Shown in pieces: positions 19,040 through 28,741 of a stretch of 64,000 nucleotides of DNA. The stretch covers positions 1,178,001-1,242,000 of the forward strand of contig NZ_CP094466.1 of the NCBI RefSeq assembly GCF_023347255.1. The letters are read 5' to 3'. Position 1 is the first letter of the stretch. Every line of letters begins with the position of its first letter. The notes below the pieces were generated by a model, which searched no databases, was not told the DNA's origin, and saw nothing but the letters and a program-made list of their open reading frames with translations. A program made the position numbers and the translations under genes. This stretch comes from Faecalibacterium sp. I4-3-84 (GTDB lineage Bacteria; Bacillota; Clostridia; Oscillospirales; Ruminococcaceae).

Positions 19040-21078
19040 GTTGTGTTCTCTTTCTGTTGATCGTTTTTGGGCTTGCGCGCGGGTGCCGAATGGGGCGCAA
19101 AGCGTGCGCCGGGGCTGGGTGCACGGCCTGTCGGTGCAGCGGCACGGCTCTGGCCGTGGGCAGACTTGCCGTTATGGCCCTTCTGGTTCGGGCGCACCGT
19201 GTAGGTGCCATCGTTGTGGATAGTCACATCGGCGGCTTCGGCCCGGCGGGCAGAGCGCTGCACGGCGCGGCGGCCTGCGGCGGGCACCAGCAGGGGGATC
19301 AGGTCCTCCCGGTGGGTCATCTTCAGCGCCTTGACCACCTTTTCGGCGTTGCGAGGCTCGTAGTATTGCAGCAGCGCCCGCTGCAGTGCCTTGCCCTCGG
19401 GGGTCTTTTCCACAAACACCGGCTTCAGGGTGTAGGGGTCAAGGCCGGTGTAGAACATGCAGGTGCTCACAGTGCCGGGGGTGGGGTAAAAATCCTGCAC
19501 CTGTTCCGGGCGCATGTGGTTTTTATAAAGATATTCTGCCAGATAGACCGCATCCTTGAGGGTGCTGCCCGGGTGACTGGACATCAGATAGGGCACCAGA
19601 TACTGCTTTTTGCCGGCCTTTTTGCTCAGCTCATAGAATTTATCCTTGAACTTGTTGAAGGTCTCGATGGGCGGCTTGCCCATGTAGGCCAGCGTGTTGG
19701 GGGCACAGTGCTCCGGAGCCACCTTCAGCTGGCCGGACACATGATACTCCACCAGCTCCTTGAAGAAGGTGTCGTCCGGGTCGGCCATCAGGTAGTCGAA
19801 CCGGATGCCGCTGCGGATGAACACCTTTTTTACGCCCGGCAGCTCCCGCACCCGGCGCAGGATCTTCAGGTAGTCGCTGTGGTCCACGATCATGTGGGAG
19901 CAGGTGGTGGGGGCAAGACAGTGCTTGCCGCCGGTGCACATGCCCCGCAGCATCTGCTCCCGGCAGGAGGGGAAGCGGAAGTTTGCGGTGGGGCCGCCCA
20001 CATCGTGGATGTAGCCCTTGAAATCCGGCTCGTGGGTCATGCGCTCGGCTTCCGCCACGATGCTGTCTGCGCTGCGGCTGGTGACACGCCGCCCCTGATG
20101 CAGCTGGATGGCGCAGAAGTTGCAGCCGCCAAAGCAGCCGCGGTTCTGGATGATGGAGAACTGCACCTCACGGATGGCGGGCACGCCGCCCATGCTCTCG
20201 TAGATGGGGTGGTAACGGCGGGTGTAGGGCAGGGCGTAGACCTTATCCAGTTCGCCGCGCACCAGCGGCTTTGCGGGGATGTTCTGCACCAGATACTTTT
20301 CGCTCTGCTTCTGCACGATGATCTGGCCGCTGACCACATCCTGATTGTCCATCTGGATGCGGCAGGCCTTGGCATACGCCGTCTTATCCGATGCCACCTT
20401 TTTAAAGCCTGCGCACTCCACGTAGCGCTCGGGCAGATGGTCGAAGTCGGTCATGTAACAGGTGCCGTCCACGTCCGTGATGGTCTCCACCGGCTCCCCG
20501 GCGGCAAGGCGGCGGGCGATCTCCACGGTCTGGTGTTCGCCCATGCCAAAGCTGATGATGTCCGCGCCGGAATCCTCGGCGATGCTGGGCAGCACGGTGT
20601 CCAGCCAGTAGTCATAGTGGGCAAAGCGGCGCAGGGACGCTTCCAGACCACCTAAGATCACCGGCAGGTCGGGATAGGCCTGCTTGGCAAGGCGGGTGTA
20701 CACGGTGGCGCTGCGGTCCGGGCGTGCGCCGCCCTTGCCGCCGGGGGAGTATTCGTCCTCGGCGCGGGGGATCTTTGCCACGGAATAGTGGCTGACCATG
20801 CTGTCCACGTTGCCGCCGCCGATGAAGAAGCCGTACTTCGGCTTGCCGAACCGCTTGAAGTCCTCGCAGTCCGTGTAGCGGGGCTGGGCCAGCACGCCGA
20901 TCTTATAGCCCTCGGCTTCCAGCAGACGGCTGATGATGGCAGTGCCAAAGCTGGGGTGGTCCACATAGGCATCGCCGCCCACCACCACAAAGTCCAGCTG
21001 CTCCCACCCGCGGGCCTCCATATCGGCCCGGCTGATGGGAAGAAATTCGGTGTAGATCTTTGGGGAAGAGTTGTCCAT
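19012..21078 (-). CDS. YgiQ-family radical SAM protein
   Basis: 688 residues from ATG at 21078 with AAAAGGAGC 4 bases upstream; an upstream in-frame ATG at 21204 would start inside a repeat. N-terminal UPF0313 domain (FVVVGGDAYVDHPSFG) is followed by a radical SAM core with CFGGCNFCAIQLHQGR (CxxxCxxC, about residue 310) and a DUF3362-like C-terminal part. The tail is long, Arg/Lys/Pro-rich and disordered. The enzyme family is widespread but its reaction is not known to me. The gene overlaps the MBL-fold gene by 28 bases. Confidence 0.92.
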   Translation of the reverse strand: MDNSSPKIYTEFLPISRADMEARGWEQLDFVVVGGDAYVDHPSFGTAIISRLLEAEGYKIGVLAQPRYTDCEDFKRFGKPKYGFFIGGGNVDSMVSHYSVAKIPRAEDEYSPGGKGGARPDRSATVYTRLAKQAYPDLPVILGGLEASLRRFAHYDYWLDTVLPSIAEDSGADIISFGMGEHQTVEIARRLAAGEPVETITDVDGTCYMTDFDHLPERYVECAGFKKVASDKTAYAKACRIQMDNQDVVSGQIIVQKQSEKYLVQNIPAKPLVRGELDKVYALPYTRRYHPIYESMGGVPAIREVQFSIIQNRGCFGGCNFCAIQLHQGRRVTSRSADSIVAEAERMTHEPDFKGYIHDVGGPTANFRFPSCREQMLRGMCTGGKHCLAPTTCSHMIVDHSDYLKILRRVRELPGVKKVFIRSGIRFDYLMADPDDTFFKELVEYHVSGQLKVAPEHCAPNTLAYMGKPPIETFNKFKDKFYELSKKAGKKQYLVPYLMSSHPGSTLKDAVYLAEYLYKNHMRPEQVQDFYPTPGTVSTCMFYTGLDPYTLKPVFVEKTPEGKALQRALLQYYEPRNAEKVVKALKMTHREDLIPLLVPAAGRRAVQRSARRAEAADVTIHNDGTYTVRPNQKGHNGKSAHGQSRAAAPTGRAPSPGARFAPHSAPARKPKNDQQKENTTWKTGKKKK

Positions 21079-21098
21079 AATGCTCCTTTTATTGTTAA

Positions 21099-21254
21099 AC
21101 CCTCTCAGGCAACGCCTTGCGGCGTTGCCAGCTCCCCCCATCGGGGGAGCTTTTTGCATCTTTTCATCCAGTTTTTCTTTGAAGGCAGACGATATCTTAC
21201 CCACTCATAAAGCTCGCCCTTCGGGAGAGCTGGCGCGTCAGCGCCTGAGAGGGT
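21099..21254. repeat. Small element with 12-bp perfect terminal inverted repeats
   Basis: 156 bases from ACCCTCTCAGGC to GCCTGAGAGGGT, with inner palindromes GGCAACGCC/GGCGTTGCC and AGCTCCCCC/GGGGGAGC, and a second set GCTCGCCCTTCGGGAGAGC. It fills the whole gap between the ftsK stop and the ygiQ ribosome site. The outer repeat also occurs as a short hairpin at 25861. It looks like a MITE or REP-type sequence. Confidence 0.75.
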
Positions 21255-24139
21255 CATTCCTCCGGCTGGTTCATCTGCTGTTCGATCCACTGCTGGCGGC
21301 TGATAAGCACAGCGCGGGGCTTGGCACCCTCGTAGGGTCCGATGATGCCTTTTTGTTCCATCTCGTCCATGATACGGGCCGCGCGGGCGTAGCCCAGCTT
21401 GCAGCGGCGCTGCAGCAGGCTGGTGGAGGCCTGACCGGCATCGATGACCACCTCCACGGCCTGCTTGAACATCGGGTCGGTATCGGGATCCTCGTCGGAG
21501 TCCGCGCCGCCGCTGCCCTTCTTGCCGTCCTGAATGGCGTGCTTTTCCATGGCTTCGATCATGGCTTCGTCATACTGCACGGTGCCGCTCTGCTTGATGA
21601 AGTCCAGCACACGGCTGATCTCCTCATCCCGCACGAAAGTGCCCTGAATACGGGTAGGCTTGGGCGCACCCACGGGCATGAACAGCATATCACCCATGCC
21701 CAGCAGCTTTTCGGCACCGGAGCCGTCCAGAATAGTGCGGCTGTCCACCTGACTGGACACTGCAAATGCGATGCGGCTGGGGATGTTGGCCTTGATCAGG
21801 CCGGTGATCACGTCCACGCTGGGGCGCTGGGTGGCTACGATCAGGTGCATACCGGCGGCGCGGGCCTTCTGGGCGATGCGGCAGATAGAATCCTCCACAT
21901 CCTTGCCCACCACCATCATCAGATCGGCCAGCTCGTCGATGATAATGGCGATGTAGGGCATTTTTTCCAACTCCGGCCGTTCTGCGGCCAGCTTGTTGAA
22001 GGACTTGATGTCGCGCACATTGTTCTCCGCAAACAGGCGGTAGCGGCGCTCCATCTCCTGCACGGCACTGCCAAGGGCACCTGCGGCCTTTTTCGGCTCG
22101 GTGACCACCGGCATCAGCAGGTGGGGAATGCCGTTGTACTCGGCCAGCTCCACCACCTTGGGGTCGATCAGCAGCAGTTTCACGTCCTCCGGGCTGGAGC
22201 GAAACAGCAGGCTCATGATGATGCTGTTCACGCACACGGATTTACCGCTGCCGGTGCTGCCTGCAATGAGCAGATGGGGCATCTTGCACAGGTCTGCCAC
22301 CTGTGCCACACCGGCAATGTCCTTGCCAAGCGCAATGCCCAAGGGCGAAGTCATGCGCAAAAAGCTCTGGCTCTCGAACACGCTGCGGATATACACCGGG
22401 GTCTTTTTGTGGTTGGGCACCTCAATGCCCACGGCAGGCTTGCCGGGGATGGGCGCTTCCATACGCACGTCCGCCACCGCAAGGTTCAGAGCGATATCGT
22501 CTGCCAGCGAGGTGATGCGGCTGATCTTGACACCCGCCATGGGCTGCACCTCGTACCGGGTGACGGAGGGGCCCCGGGAGATATCCAGCACACGGGTGCG
22601 CACGCCAAAGCTTTCCAGCGTATCCACCAGCTTCTGGGCGTTGGCTTTCAGCTCTTCCTGCGCGCCGGGGTCGGTCTCGTCCTGCGATTTTTCAAACAGC
22701 TCAATGGGCGGATACTGGTACTGATAAGTATCCACCGGTTCGGTCTCGTCCACAGGGGCCGCTGCCGCGGCCTGCTCGGAAGCGGCAGGCTTTTCCATTG
22801 CCGCTGCCACCAGCGTGCTGATATCCTTTTCCTCCACCGGTTCGCTGGTAATGCTGATCCAGCCGTCCTCGTCGGGTGTGCCGCGCATGGCAACAGCGTT
22901 TTCGGCGCTCACCCGGGCGGGTGCCGCCAGGACTGCGGGCTGGATGGGCACGGCGGGCATCTCCGGCGTGACTGCCGCTGCCGGGCTTTCCGGCTGGGCC
23001 GTCGGCATTGCCGGGGTCATGACCGGAGTATCAAAGCTTTCCGCTGCCGCAGGCTGCACCGGCTGTGCAGCCTTTGCAAAGAAATCGGATGCATCGGTCT
23101 CCACTGCGTCCTGTACGATGGGCTGCGGGGCAGGTCTGGGGGCCGGGCGCAGCGGGTTCTGCCCAAAGGTGCCGCCCGGGCCCACGATGAGCGGCTCGAT
23201 GGGTTCGCTGCCGCCCTCCTTCACCTCAGTGTGGTCGGGGCCAAGGTCTACGTCAAAGGAAGCCCGGGGCCGGGATACCCGTACCTGCACCGGCGTGATG
23301 GCCGGGGCGGCAGGCTCCGGCTGCGGGGCGGCCTCCGGCTCCTCCGCCTCCATCTCTTCGGTCACCTTGTGGCCCCAGTGGCGGATGCCGTTCAGCCAGT
23401 CCGGCACACCGATGCGGAAAGCCGGAGTTTCCATCTCCTCTTCGGCATCTTCCTCATCCCGGTATTCATCTTCTGCTTCGTCGTAGTCTTCCTCAGCCTC
23501 GGCTTCTGCCGCGCGGGCAGCGGCACGTTCAGCGCGGCGGGCTGCGCTCTGCTGCGCCATGGCCGCACCCTTTGCGTGCACGCCGCCAAACGCAGCGCAC
23601 AGCCATTGCCACACCTCTGCCGGGGTCAGATCAAAAATGTACAGGCTGACACACAGTGCCAGCACGATCATGATCAGGGTTGCCGCGGGCCGTCCGCACA
23701 GCAGCAGCAGGCTGCCGCCCAGCAGTGCGCCCAACGCACCGCCGCCGATCCATGCATTCACGCCGTTTGCGTAGCAGGCAGCCGTCATCTGAAATGCCGA
23801 CATGCCCTGCGGCTGGATATCGGAAAAAACGATCACCGTGCCGCAGGCAAACACCAGCCCAAGAACCAGCTTGAAGATCTTGGGCAGAAGGTCTTCGCCC
23901 CGGGTATACTGCACAGCAAGGCAGCACACTGCCGCGCCCAGCACAAAGCTGCCGCAGCCAAAAAGTCCGAACAGCACATCGTGCAGGGCCTTCCATGCCG
24001 AATCTCCCTCCACAAAGGCCAGCACCACCAGCAAAAGGCCTGCAAACAGGGTGCCAAGCCCCGCCGGAAGCCGCTGCTCGGCCCGCTTTTTGCGCGATGC
24101 TGCGCGCCGTGTTGTCGTTTTACGTTTTTTTGTTGCCAT
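21254..24139 (-). CDS. ftsK: DNA translocase FtsK/SpoIIIE
   Basis: 961 residues, longer than the 750-850 typical of Firmicutes because of a long acidic/Pro-Ala linker. N-terminus: basic, then about four membrane helices (30-165). Linker about 170-480. Motor domain: Walker [15 protein letters not shown] (about 630) and Walker [14 protein letters not shown], with [14 protein letters not shown]-terminal gamma winged-helix domain (about 880-950) ends with [18 protein letters not shown]. It pumps chromosomal DNA across the closing septum in division or spore formation. FtsK versus SpoIIIE cannot be told from one copy. Confidence 0.95.
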   Translation of the reverse strand: MATKKRKTTTRRAASRKKRAEQRLPAGLGTLFAGLLLVVLAFVEGDSAWKALHDVLFGLFGCGSFVLGAAVCCLAVQYTRGEDLLPKIFKLVLGLVFACGTVIVFSDIQPQGMSAFQMTAACYANGVNAWIGGGALGALLGGSLLLLCGRPAATLIMIVLALCVSLYIFDLTPAEVWQWLCAAFGGVHAKGAAMAQQSAARRAERAAARAAEAEAEEDYDEAEDEYRDEEDAEEEMETPAFRIGVPDWLNGIRHWGHKVTEEMEAEEPEAAPQPEPAAPAITPVQVRVSRPRASFDVDLGPDHTEVKEGGSEPIEPLIVGPGGTFGQNPLRPAPRPAPQPIVQDAVETDASDFFAKAAQPVQPAAAESFDTPVMTPAMPTAQPESPAAAVTPEMPAVPIQPAVLAAPARVSAENAVAMRGTPDEDGWISITSEPVEEKDISTLVAAAMEKPAASEQAAAAAPVDETEPVDTYQYQYPPIELFEKSQDETDPGAQEELKANAQKLVDTLESFGVRTRVLDISRGPSVTRYEVQPMAGVKISRITSLADDIALNLAVADVRMEAPIPGKPAVGIEVPNHKKTPVYIRSVFESQSFLRMTSPLGIALGKDIAGVAQVADLCKMPHLLIAGSTGSGKSVCVNSIIMSLLFRSSPEDVKLLLIDPKVVELAEYNGIPHLLMPVVTEPKKAAGALGSAVQEMERRYRLFAENNVRDIKSFNKLAAERPELEKMPYIAIIIDELADLMMVVGKDVEDSICRIAQKARAAGMHLIVATQRPSVDVITGLIKANIPSRIAFAVSSQVDSRTILDGSGAEKLLGMGDMLFMPVGAPKPTRIQGTFVRDEEISRVLDFIKQSGTVQYDEAMIEAMEKHAIQDGKKGSGGADSDEDPDTDPMFKQAVEVVIDAGQASTSLLQRRCKLGYARAARIMDEMEQKGIIGPYEGAKPRAVLISRQQWIEQQMNQPEE

Positions 24140-24241
24140 GTTTCTTTGTTCCCCGCGTTTGTAGTAGACACACTATTTGATTTTATTATTGTACCACGCA
24201 GGGAAGAAAATGGCAAACCTATTGTTGTACAAAATCGGCCT

Positions 24242-24922
24242 TCATTTGCGTTCGATCTCTTTATACAGCCACGCCAGCGCATCCGAAAGCCCGCCCAGCT
24301 CGTCGATGAGCTTTTCCTTCACGGCCCGGCGTCCATCCAGCACGGTGCCCATGTCCATCACCAGCTCGCCGGTGTGGAGCATCAGGTCGGTGTAGCGTTT
24401 TTCGGTCATGCCGCTGTGGGCCGCTACGAAGCCGGTGATGCGCTGCTGCATCTGCTCAAAGCTGCGCATGGTCTGCGGCACCCCCAGAATGACACCGGAA
24501 TGCCGCACCGGGTGCACGGTCATGGTGGCTGTGGGCACGATGAAGCTGCGCCGGGCGCTGACGGCAAGCGGGATGCCGATGGAGTGCCCACCGCCCAGCA
24601 CAAGCGTTGCACTGGGTTTGGACACGCTGGCGATCAGCTCCGCCAGCGCAAGGCCTGCTTCCACATCACCACCTACCGTGTTCAGCAGCACCAACAGGCC
24701 CTCGATGCGAGGGTTCTCCTGCGCGGCCACCAGTTGTGGGATCACATGCTCATACTTCGTGGTCTTCTGGCCCTGCGGCGCTTCCGAATGGCCTTCGATC
24801 TGGCCGATGACGGTCAGGCAGTGGATCACATGCTCCCCGCGGGCCAGCGTGACCGTGCCCAGATCTTCGATCTCTTCCTTTTCCAGCCGACGCTCGTCGG
24901 TCAGCTGCGTTTCATCGTTCAT
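24242..24922 (-). CDS. tepA: ClpP-like serine protease TepA
   Basis: 226 residues from ATG at 24922 (AGGAGGAAAGC upstream). ClpP/crotonase fold: LLVLLNTVGGDVEAGLALAE, then the likely nucleophile in GGGHSIGIPLA and a candidate catalytic His in TMTVHPVRHSG. Matches the TepA (YmfB) family linked to secretion or sporulation protein turnover in Bacillus. It is located 102 bases upstream of ftsK on the same strand, as in other Firmicutes. Confidence 0.87.
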   Translation of the reverse strand: MNDETQLTDERRLEKEEIEDLGTVTLARGEHVIHCLTVIGQIEGHSEAPQGQKTTKYEHVIPQLVAAQENPRIEGLLVLLNTVGGDVEAGLALAELIASVSKPSATLVLGGGHSIGIPLAVSARRSFIVPTATMTVHPVRHSGVILGVPQTMRSFEQMQQRITGFVAAHSGMTEKRYTDLMLHTGELVMDMGTVLDGRRAVKEKLIDELGGLSDALAWLYKEIERK

Positions 24923-25031
24923 ATGCTTTCCTCCTGCGTTTTCTGTCAGCATTCCCCAGCCTGTGCCGGGCTATGCAGACCCGCTGCAGCAAAAAAGCGG
25001 TAACATTTCATAAAATTTTTTTGAGAATGAT

Positions 25032-25059
25032 TTGACATTCTCCATCGGTGCAGTATACT
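25032..25059 (+). promoter_or_regulatory. Promoter of rex
   Basis: -35 TTGACA at 25032-25037, 16-base spacer, -10 TATACT at 25054-25059. The gene starts at 25184, leaving a leader of about 115 bases. No clear TTGTTAA-type Rex operator was found, so autoregulation is not shown. Confidence 0.7.
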
Positions 25060-25183
25060 TTAAATAATTGATTGTAATATCTGCAATATGGACCCGTAAA
25101 CGGATCGGGGTTTCTCTGCGCCGCATCTGTAAAGCAGGCAGCTGCGGCAAGTACTGCGATAGAGCGAAAGGAGAAAGTATTCT

Positions 25184-25825
25184 ATGAACACCCCTGCAAA
25201 GGCTTCACTTCCCGTTATCAAGCGTCTTCCCAAATATTACCGCTATCTGCGCTCTCTGCAGGTGGACGGCATCAACAGCATTTCTTCCCGCGAGCTGGCT
25301 GCTCAGATGGGCACCACCGCTTCGCAGGTACGGCAGGACTTCAACTGCATCGGCGATGTGAATGGCCGGCAGGGCATCGGCTACTCGGTGGAAAACCTGC
25401 TCTCCATTCTGGAAGGCCTGCTGTTCGGCAACGGTGACCGCCTGCCCACCATCCTGATCGGCTGCGGCCGTCTGGGCAAGGCAGTGAGCCGCTTTATCAC
25501 CACCGATACCAACGGCTACCGCCTGATCGCCGCCTTTGATGTGGCACAGAGCGAGGTAGGCAAGGAGATCAGCGGCATCCAGATCCGCCATATCGACGAG
25601 CTGGAGTCTTTCTGTGCCGAGCATCACCCCAAGGTCGCAGTGCTCTGTGTGCCCCGCGATGGTGCGGAACAGGTCAGCGGCCGTCTGGTAGATCTGGGCA
25701 TCGAGGGCTTCTGGAACTTCTCCCACTATGACCTCTCTGTGCCGTATCCCGATGTGGTGGTGGAGAATGTCCATCTGGGCGACAGCCTGATGAGCCTTGG
25801 CTACCGCCTGCGCAATCAGGACTGA
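25184..25825 (+). CDS. rex: Redox-sensing transcriptional repressor Rex
   Basis: 213 residues, normal length. Winged HTH (1-80: LPKYYRYLRSLQVDGINSIS; GTTASQVRQDFNCIGD) followed by a Rossmann fold with GCGRLGKAVSRFI (about 105) that senses the NADH/NAD ratio, and a C-terminal swapped helix. Rex represses fermentation and butyrate genes when NAD is high. AAAGGAGAAAG precedes the ATG. Confidence 0.96.
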   Translation: MNTPAKASLPVIKRLPKYYRYLRSLQVDGINSISSRELAAQMGTTASQVRQDFNCIGDVNGRQGIGYSVENLLSILEGLLFGNGDRLPTILIGCGRLGKAVSRFITTDTNGYRLIAAFDVAQSEVGKEISGIQIRHIDELESFCAEHHPKVAVLCVPRDGAEQVSGRLVDLGIEGFWNFSHYDLSVPYPDVVVENVHLGDSLMSLGYRLRNQD

Positions 25826-25860
25826 AGATACCTGTTATAAGGAACAAGAGTAATAAAAGG

Positions 25861-25892
25861 ACCCTCTCAGGCTTTGACTGAGAGGGTTCTTC
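25861..25892 (+). terminator. Hairpin after rex
   Basis: ACCCTCTCAG pairs with CTGAGAGGGT around GCTTTGA, followed by TCTTCT. The stem equals the outer repeat of the element at 21099. The weak T-tract makes it a modest terminator or a repeat relic. Confidence 0.55.
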
Positions 25893-25911
25893 TGCAAGGA
25901 GAGTTTTTCAA

Positions 25912-26529
25912 ATGGCAAAACTGTATTTCCGCTACGGCGCAATGAACAGCGGCAAAAGCACCGCCCTGATGCAGGTAGCCCACAACTACGAAGAACAGGG
26001 GATGCGGGTGCTGATTCTCAAGCCACAGGTGGACACCAAGGGCGGCGGTGAGCTGGTGAGCCGTCTGGGCGTGCGCCGCAAGGCTGATCTGCTGATCCCG
26101 CCGGAGACGGATGTGTTCGAGGCCGTGCGCACGGCCAACGCTGACGGTGCGCCGCTGGCCTGCGTGCTGTGCGACGAGAGCCAGTTTTTCACTGCGCAGC
26201 AGGCAGAACAGCTGTTCATGGTAACTGTGGACCTGAACATTCCGGTGATCTGCTACGGCCTGCGGGCAGATTTTTCACTCAAAGGCTTTCCCGGCTCCAC
26301 CCGCCTGCTGGAGCTGGCCCACACCATCGAGGAGATGAAGACTATCTGCACCTGCGGCCGCAAGGCCATCTGCAACTGCCGCAGGGTGAACGGCAGATTC
26401 GTCTTTGAGGGCGAGCAGGTGGCCATCGATTTGGAAAACGATGTGCAGTACGTGAGCATGTGCCCCCAGTGCTACTTCAAGGCAAAACGCGCGTTCTACG
26501 CCGAAAAAGCTGCTTCGCAGGTCAAATAA
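25912..26529 (+). CDS. tdk: Thymidine kinase
   Basis: 205 residues with AAGGAGAG upstream. P-loop GAMNSGKSTALM at residues 9-20, the Walker B-like VLCDESQFF at about 85, lasso/substrate region YGLRADFSLKGFPGS, and a zinc site from CTCGRKAICNCR plus CPQCYFK. It phosphorylates thymidine with ATP in the salvage pathway. Type II (Gram-positive/human TK1-like) thymidine kinase; assignment is secure. Confidence 0.97.
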   Translation: MAKLYFRYGAMNSGKSTALMQVAHNYEEQGMRVLILKPQVDTKGGGELVSRLGVRRKADLLIPPETDVFEAVRTANADGAPLACVLCDESQFFTAQQAEQLFMVTVDLNIPVICYGLRADFSLKGFPGSTRLLELAHTIEEMKTICTCGRKAICNCRRVNGRFVFEGEQVAIDLENDVQYVSMCPQCYFKAKRAFYAEKAASQVK

Positions 26530-27140
26530 GCTTGTATATAAGACTGTTGTGTTCAACGACACGGCAGCCTTTCTTTTTTATCCCCGGCCCACAGGCGCTG
26601 TCCACGCAGCAGCGCAAAATATGTCGCTGTCGATGCTTCTTCCCCCCCCCCCCAAAAAAAAAAGGGCGAAGAAGCACCGATTTCCACGCCTGCAGACCGG
26701 TGCCGGATGCCTGCTTCACGCGATTGATATATCAGAGTGCACATTTTTTGCACTATTGATATATCAGTTTGCAAGCCCGCATCCGGGCCATTTTAATGTG
26801 TTGCTCTGCCACAATGTATGCAACAGTTCCATATTCCAAAACCGAATGTTTACAAAATTATTGCAAAATTCGACGTTCCCCCTATGATACATCCCAGTTT
26901 TCTATGCAAAATGGCGAAATATACATGTTGCACAGTTTTTCGAGCCAAGTTTATTCATTTCAGCAAAGGCATCAATTCTCGCGTGAAAACAAGAGCAATA
27001 TTTGTACGTTTTTTGTTTAGATATCTGCAATTTGCGTCTTTCTTTTTGGTTGTTGTTTTGTTATCATAATTGTATACAACGGGGTATGTGCAGAACCCCC
27101 GTTCGAGATGATGTTTTCTGTATTTAGGAGGAGAACAAAA
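26530..27140. other. 611-base intergenic region upstream of the pectin-locus binding protein
   Basis: No credible gene. It holds a C12A10 homopolymer run (26642-26663) inside an inverted repeat GCTTCTTC/GAAGAAGC (about 26634-26675), which may serve as a tdk terminator, and paired TGATATATCA palindromes (26723-26767). From 26800 on it is AT-rich and should contain the promoter of the sugar transporter operon. The ribosome site AGGAGGAG precedes the ATG at 27141. Confidence 0.7.
26723..26767. promoter_or_regulatory. Paired palindromes, candidate regulator sites
   Basis: ATTGATATATCAG occurs twice, at 26723-26735 and 26755-26767, 32 bases start to start (about three helix turns). Each contains the palindrome TGATATATCA; between them is a hairpin AGTGCA/TGCACT. 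The spacing suits a dimeric regulator such as the AraC protein encoded at 30624. Function is inferred. Confidence 0.45.
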
Positions 27141-28532
27141 ATGAGCATGGCAATTTCTCGTCGTGATTTTATGAAGGTCACCGGCGCTGTGGGCGCTGCC
27201 GGCCTTCTGGCTGCCTGCGGCGGCAACTCTGCTGCATCCAGCTCTGCTGCTTCCACCGCTTCTTCCGCTCCCGCTGCTTCTGCAGACGAGAGCCTGGCAC
27301 TGTCTGACGGCCCTGTTTCCATGACCATCAGCTGGTGGGGCGGCGACAGCCGTCACGAGGCTTACCAGAACGCCATCAAGGAGTTCCAGGCTGAGCACAC
27401 CAACATCACCATCGAGCCCACCTTCGCCGCATGGTCCGGCTGGGAAGAGAAGATGGCAGCTGCCTTCATCGCTGGCAACGCACAGGATGTGTGCCAGGTG
27501 AACTGGAACTGGCTGTACAACTACTCTGCTGATGGCAGCAAGTTCGTGGATCTGAACACCGTTTCCAAGTTTCTGGATCTGACCCAGTGGGATGACGCTG
27601 CTCTGGATGCCTGCTACGTTGCAAACGCTCAGCAGTGCGTGCCTGTCTCCATGACCGGCCGTATCTTCTTCTGGAACATGACCACCTTCAACAAGGCTGG
27701 CATCACCGAAGTTCCCAAGTCTCTGGATGATCTGATGGCTGCCGGCAAGGCATTCAAGGAGAAGCTGGGCGACGATTACTACCCCATGCATCTGGGCGCA
27801 TACGACCGTATGATCCTGATGGTGTTCTACCTCGAGTCCAAGTACGGCAAGGACTGGGCTGATCCCGTCACCTCTACCCTGAACTACACCGAGGACGAGA
27901 TCGCTGAGGGCATCGACTTCATCAAGAGCCTGGTGGATGGCCACGTCATGATGAACCTGAAGACCTACTACTCCGCTAACTCCGATACCGCTACCCACCA
28001 GTCCAACGAGTGGATCACCGGTAAGATCGCAGGTATCTTCGAGTGGGATTCCGCTGCTTCCAAGTACTCCTCCGCTCTGGATGATGCCAACAAGGACGGC
28101 TTCACCGTTGGCGAAGAGATCAAGTTCGGCGACAACAACGGCGGCTTCTCCAAGGTCTCCATGGGTCTGGCTATCACCAAGACCAGCCAGTGCGTTGCTG
28201 AGGCTGCTACCCTGATCGACTTCCTGCTGAACAACGGCAAGGGCGCTGCCATCATGGGTTCCGAGTGCGGTATCCCCGCTTCCAAGGCTGGTCTGGCTGC
28301 TGCTCAGGAAGCCGGCGCTGTCAAGGATCTGGTTGCTGAGGCAAATGCAAAGGTCATGGCCTTCACCACCAACAAGCTGGATCCCCTGTTCGAGAACAAC
28401 GACCTGAAGGCTTCCGGCACCGGCATCTATCAGGAAGTGTTCGACACCGTTGACTACGACGGCGTTTCCGGTGCAGACGTTGTTGACACCCTGCTGGACG
28501 GCATGGAGTCTGTTGGTTACACCATCGGCTAA
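27141..28532 (+). CDS. Sugar ABC transporter substrate-binding lipoprotein
   Basis: 463 residues from ATG at 27141 (AGGAGGAG 7 bases upstream). Signal: ISRRDFMKVTG followed by the lipobox LAAC, so it combines a twin-arginine-like motif with a lipoprotein site. A Ser/Ala linker leads to a family 1 (CUT1/MalE-like) binding protein domain: MTISWWGGDSRHEAYQNAI near residue 55 and NAQDVCQVNWNWLYNY near 120. It is followed by two permeases and by GH28 and GH105 enzymes, so unsaturated or saturated galacturonate oligosaccharides are the probable cargo. An attenuating terminator follows the stop. Confidence 0.92.
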   Translation: MSMAISRRDFMKVTGAVGAAGLLAACGGNSAASSSAASTASSAPAASADESLALSDGPVSMTISWWGGDSRHEAYQNAIKEFQAEHTNITIEPTFAAWSGWEEKMAAAFIAGNAQDVCQVNWNWLYNYSADGSKFVDLNTVSKFLDLTQWDDAALDACYVANAQQCVPVSMTGRIFFWNMTTFNKAGITEVPKSLDDLMAAGKAFKEKLGDDYYPMHLGAYDRMILMVFYLESKYGKDWADPVTSTLNYTEDEIAEGIDFIKSLVDGHVMMNLKTYYSANSDTATHQSNEWITGKIAGIFEWDSAASKYSSALDDANKDGFTVGEEIKFGDNNGGFSKVSMGLAITKTSQCVAEAATLIDFLLNNGKGAAIMGSECGIPASKAGLAAAQEAGAVKDLVAEANAKVMAFTTNKLDPLFENNDLKASGTGIYQEVFDTVDYDGVSGADVVDTLLDGMESVGYTIG

Positions 28533-28602
28533 GTTTTTCTTCAGAGTGCCGCTGTGTGCGGTGACGTACATATCATAAAAGGCACCCTTTGACCAAAACG
28601 GA

Positions 28603-28640
28603 GGGGCACCTGCCGCCCATACGGCAGATGCCCCTTTTTT
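28603..28640 (+). terminator. Terminator between binding protein and permeases
   Basis: GGGGCA-CC-TGCCG pairs with CGGCA-GA-TGCCCC, followed by TTTTTT. Partial read-through would give more binding protein than permease, which is common in sugar ABC operons. Confidence 0.8.
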
Positions 28641-28741
28641 GTCAGGAATATGTTACAAATTCTTGACAAAGCTGTATCCGGTCTGTTACCCCCTTCGTCC
28701 GTCTCATGCTCCGAAATTCCTTAAAAAGGAGGATTTCCCAG

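Noticed and set aside
19057-20655. A 532-codon plus-strand frame
   Set aside because: Antisense to ygiQ, whose radical SAM motifs are clear.
21071-25003. A 1310-codon plus-strand frame
   Set aside because: Antisense to ftsK and tepA across a repeat; composition is not protein-like and no domain is seen.
24965-25183. A Rex operator in front of rex
   Set aside because: No sequence close to the TTGTTAA-type palindrome was found, so only the promoter is reported.
26549-26887. Frames across the C12A10 run upstream of the sugar operon
   Set aside because: Low-complexity Pro-Lys translation across a homopolymer; no start signals.
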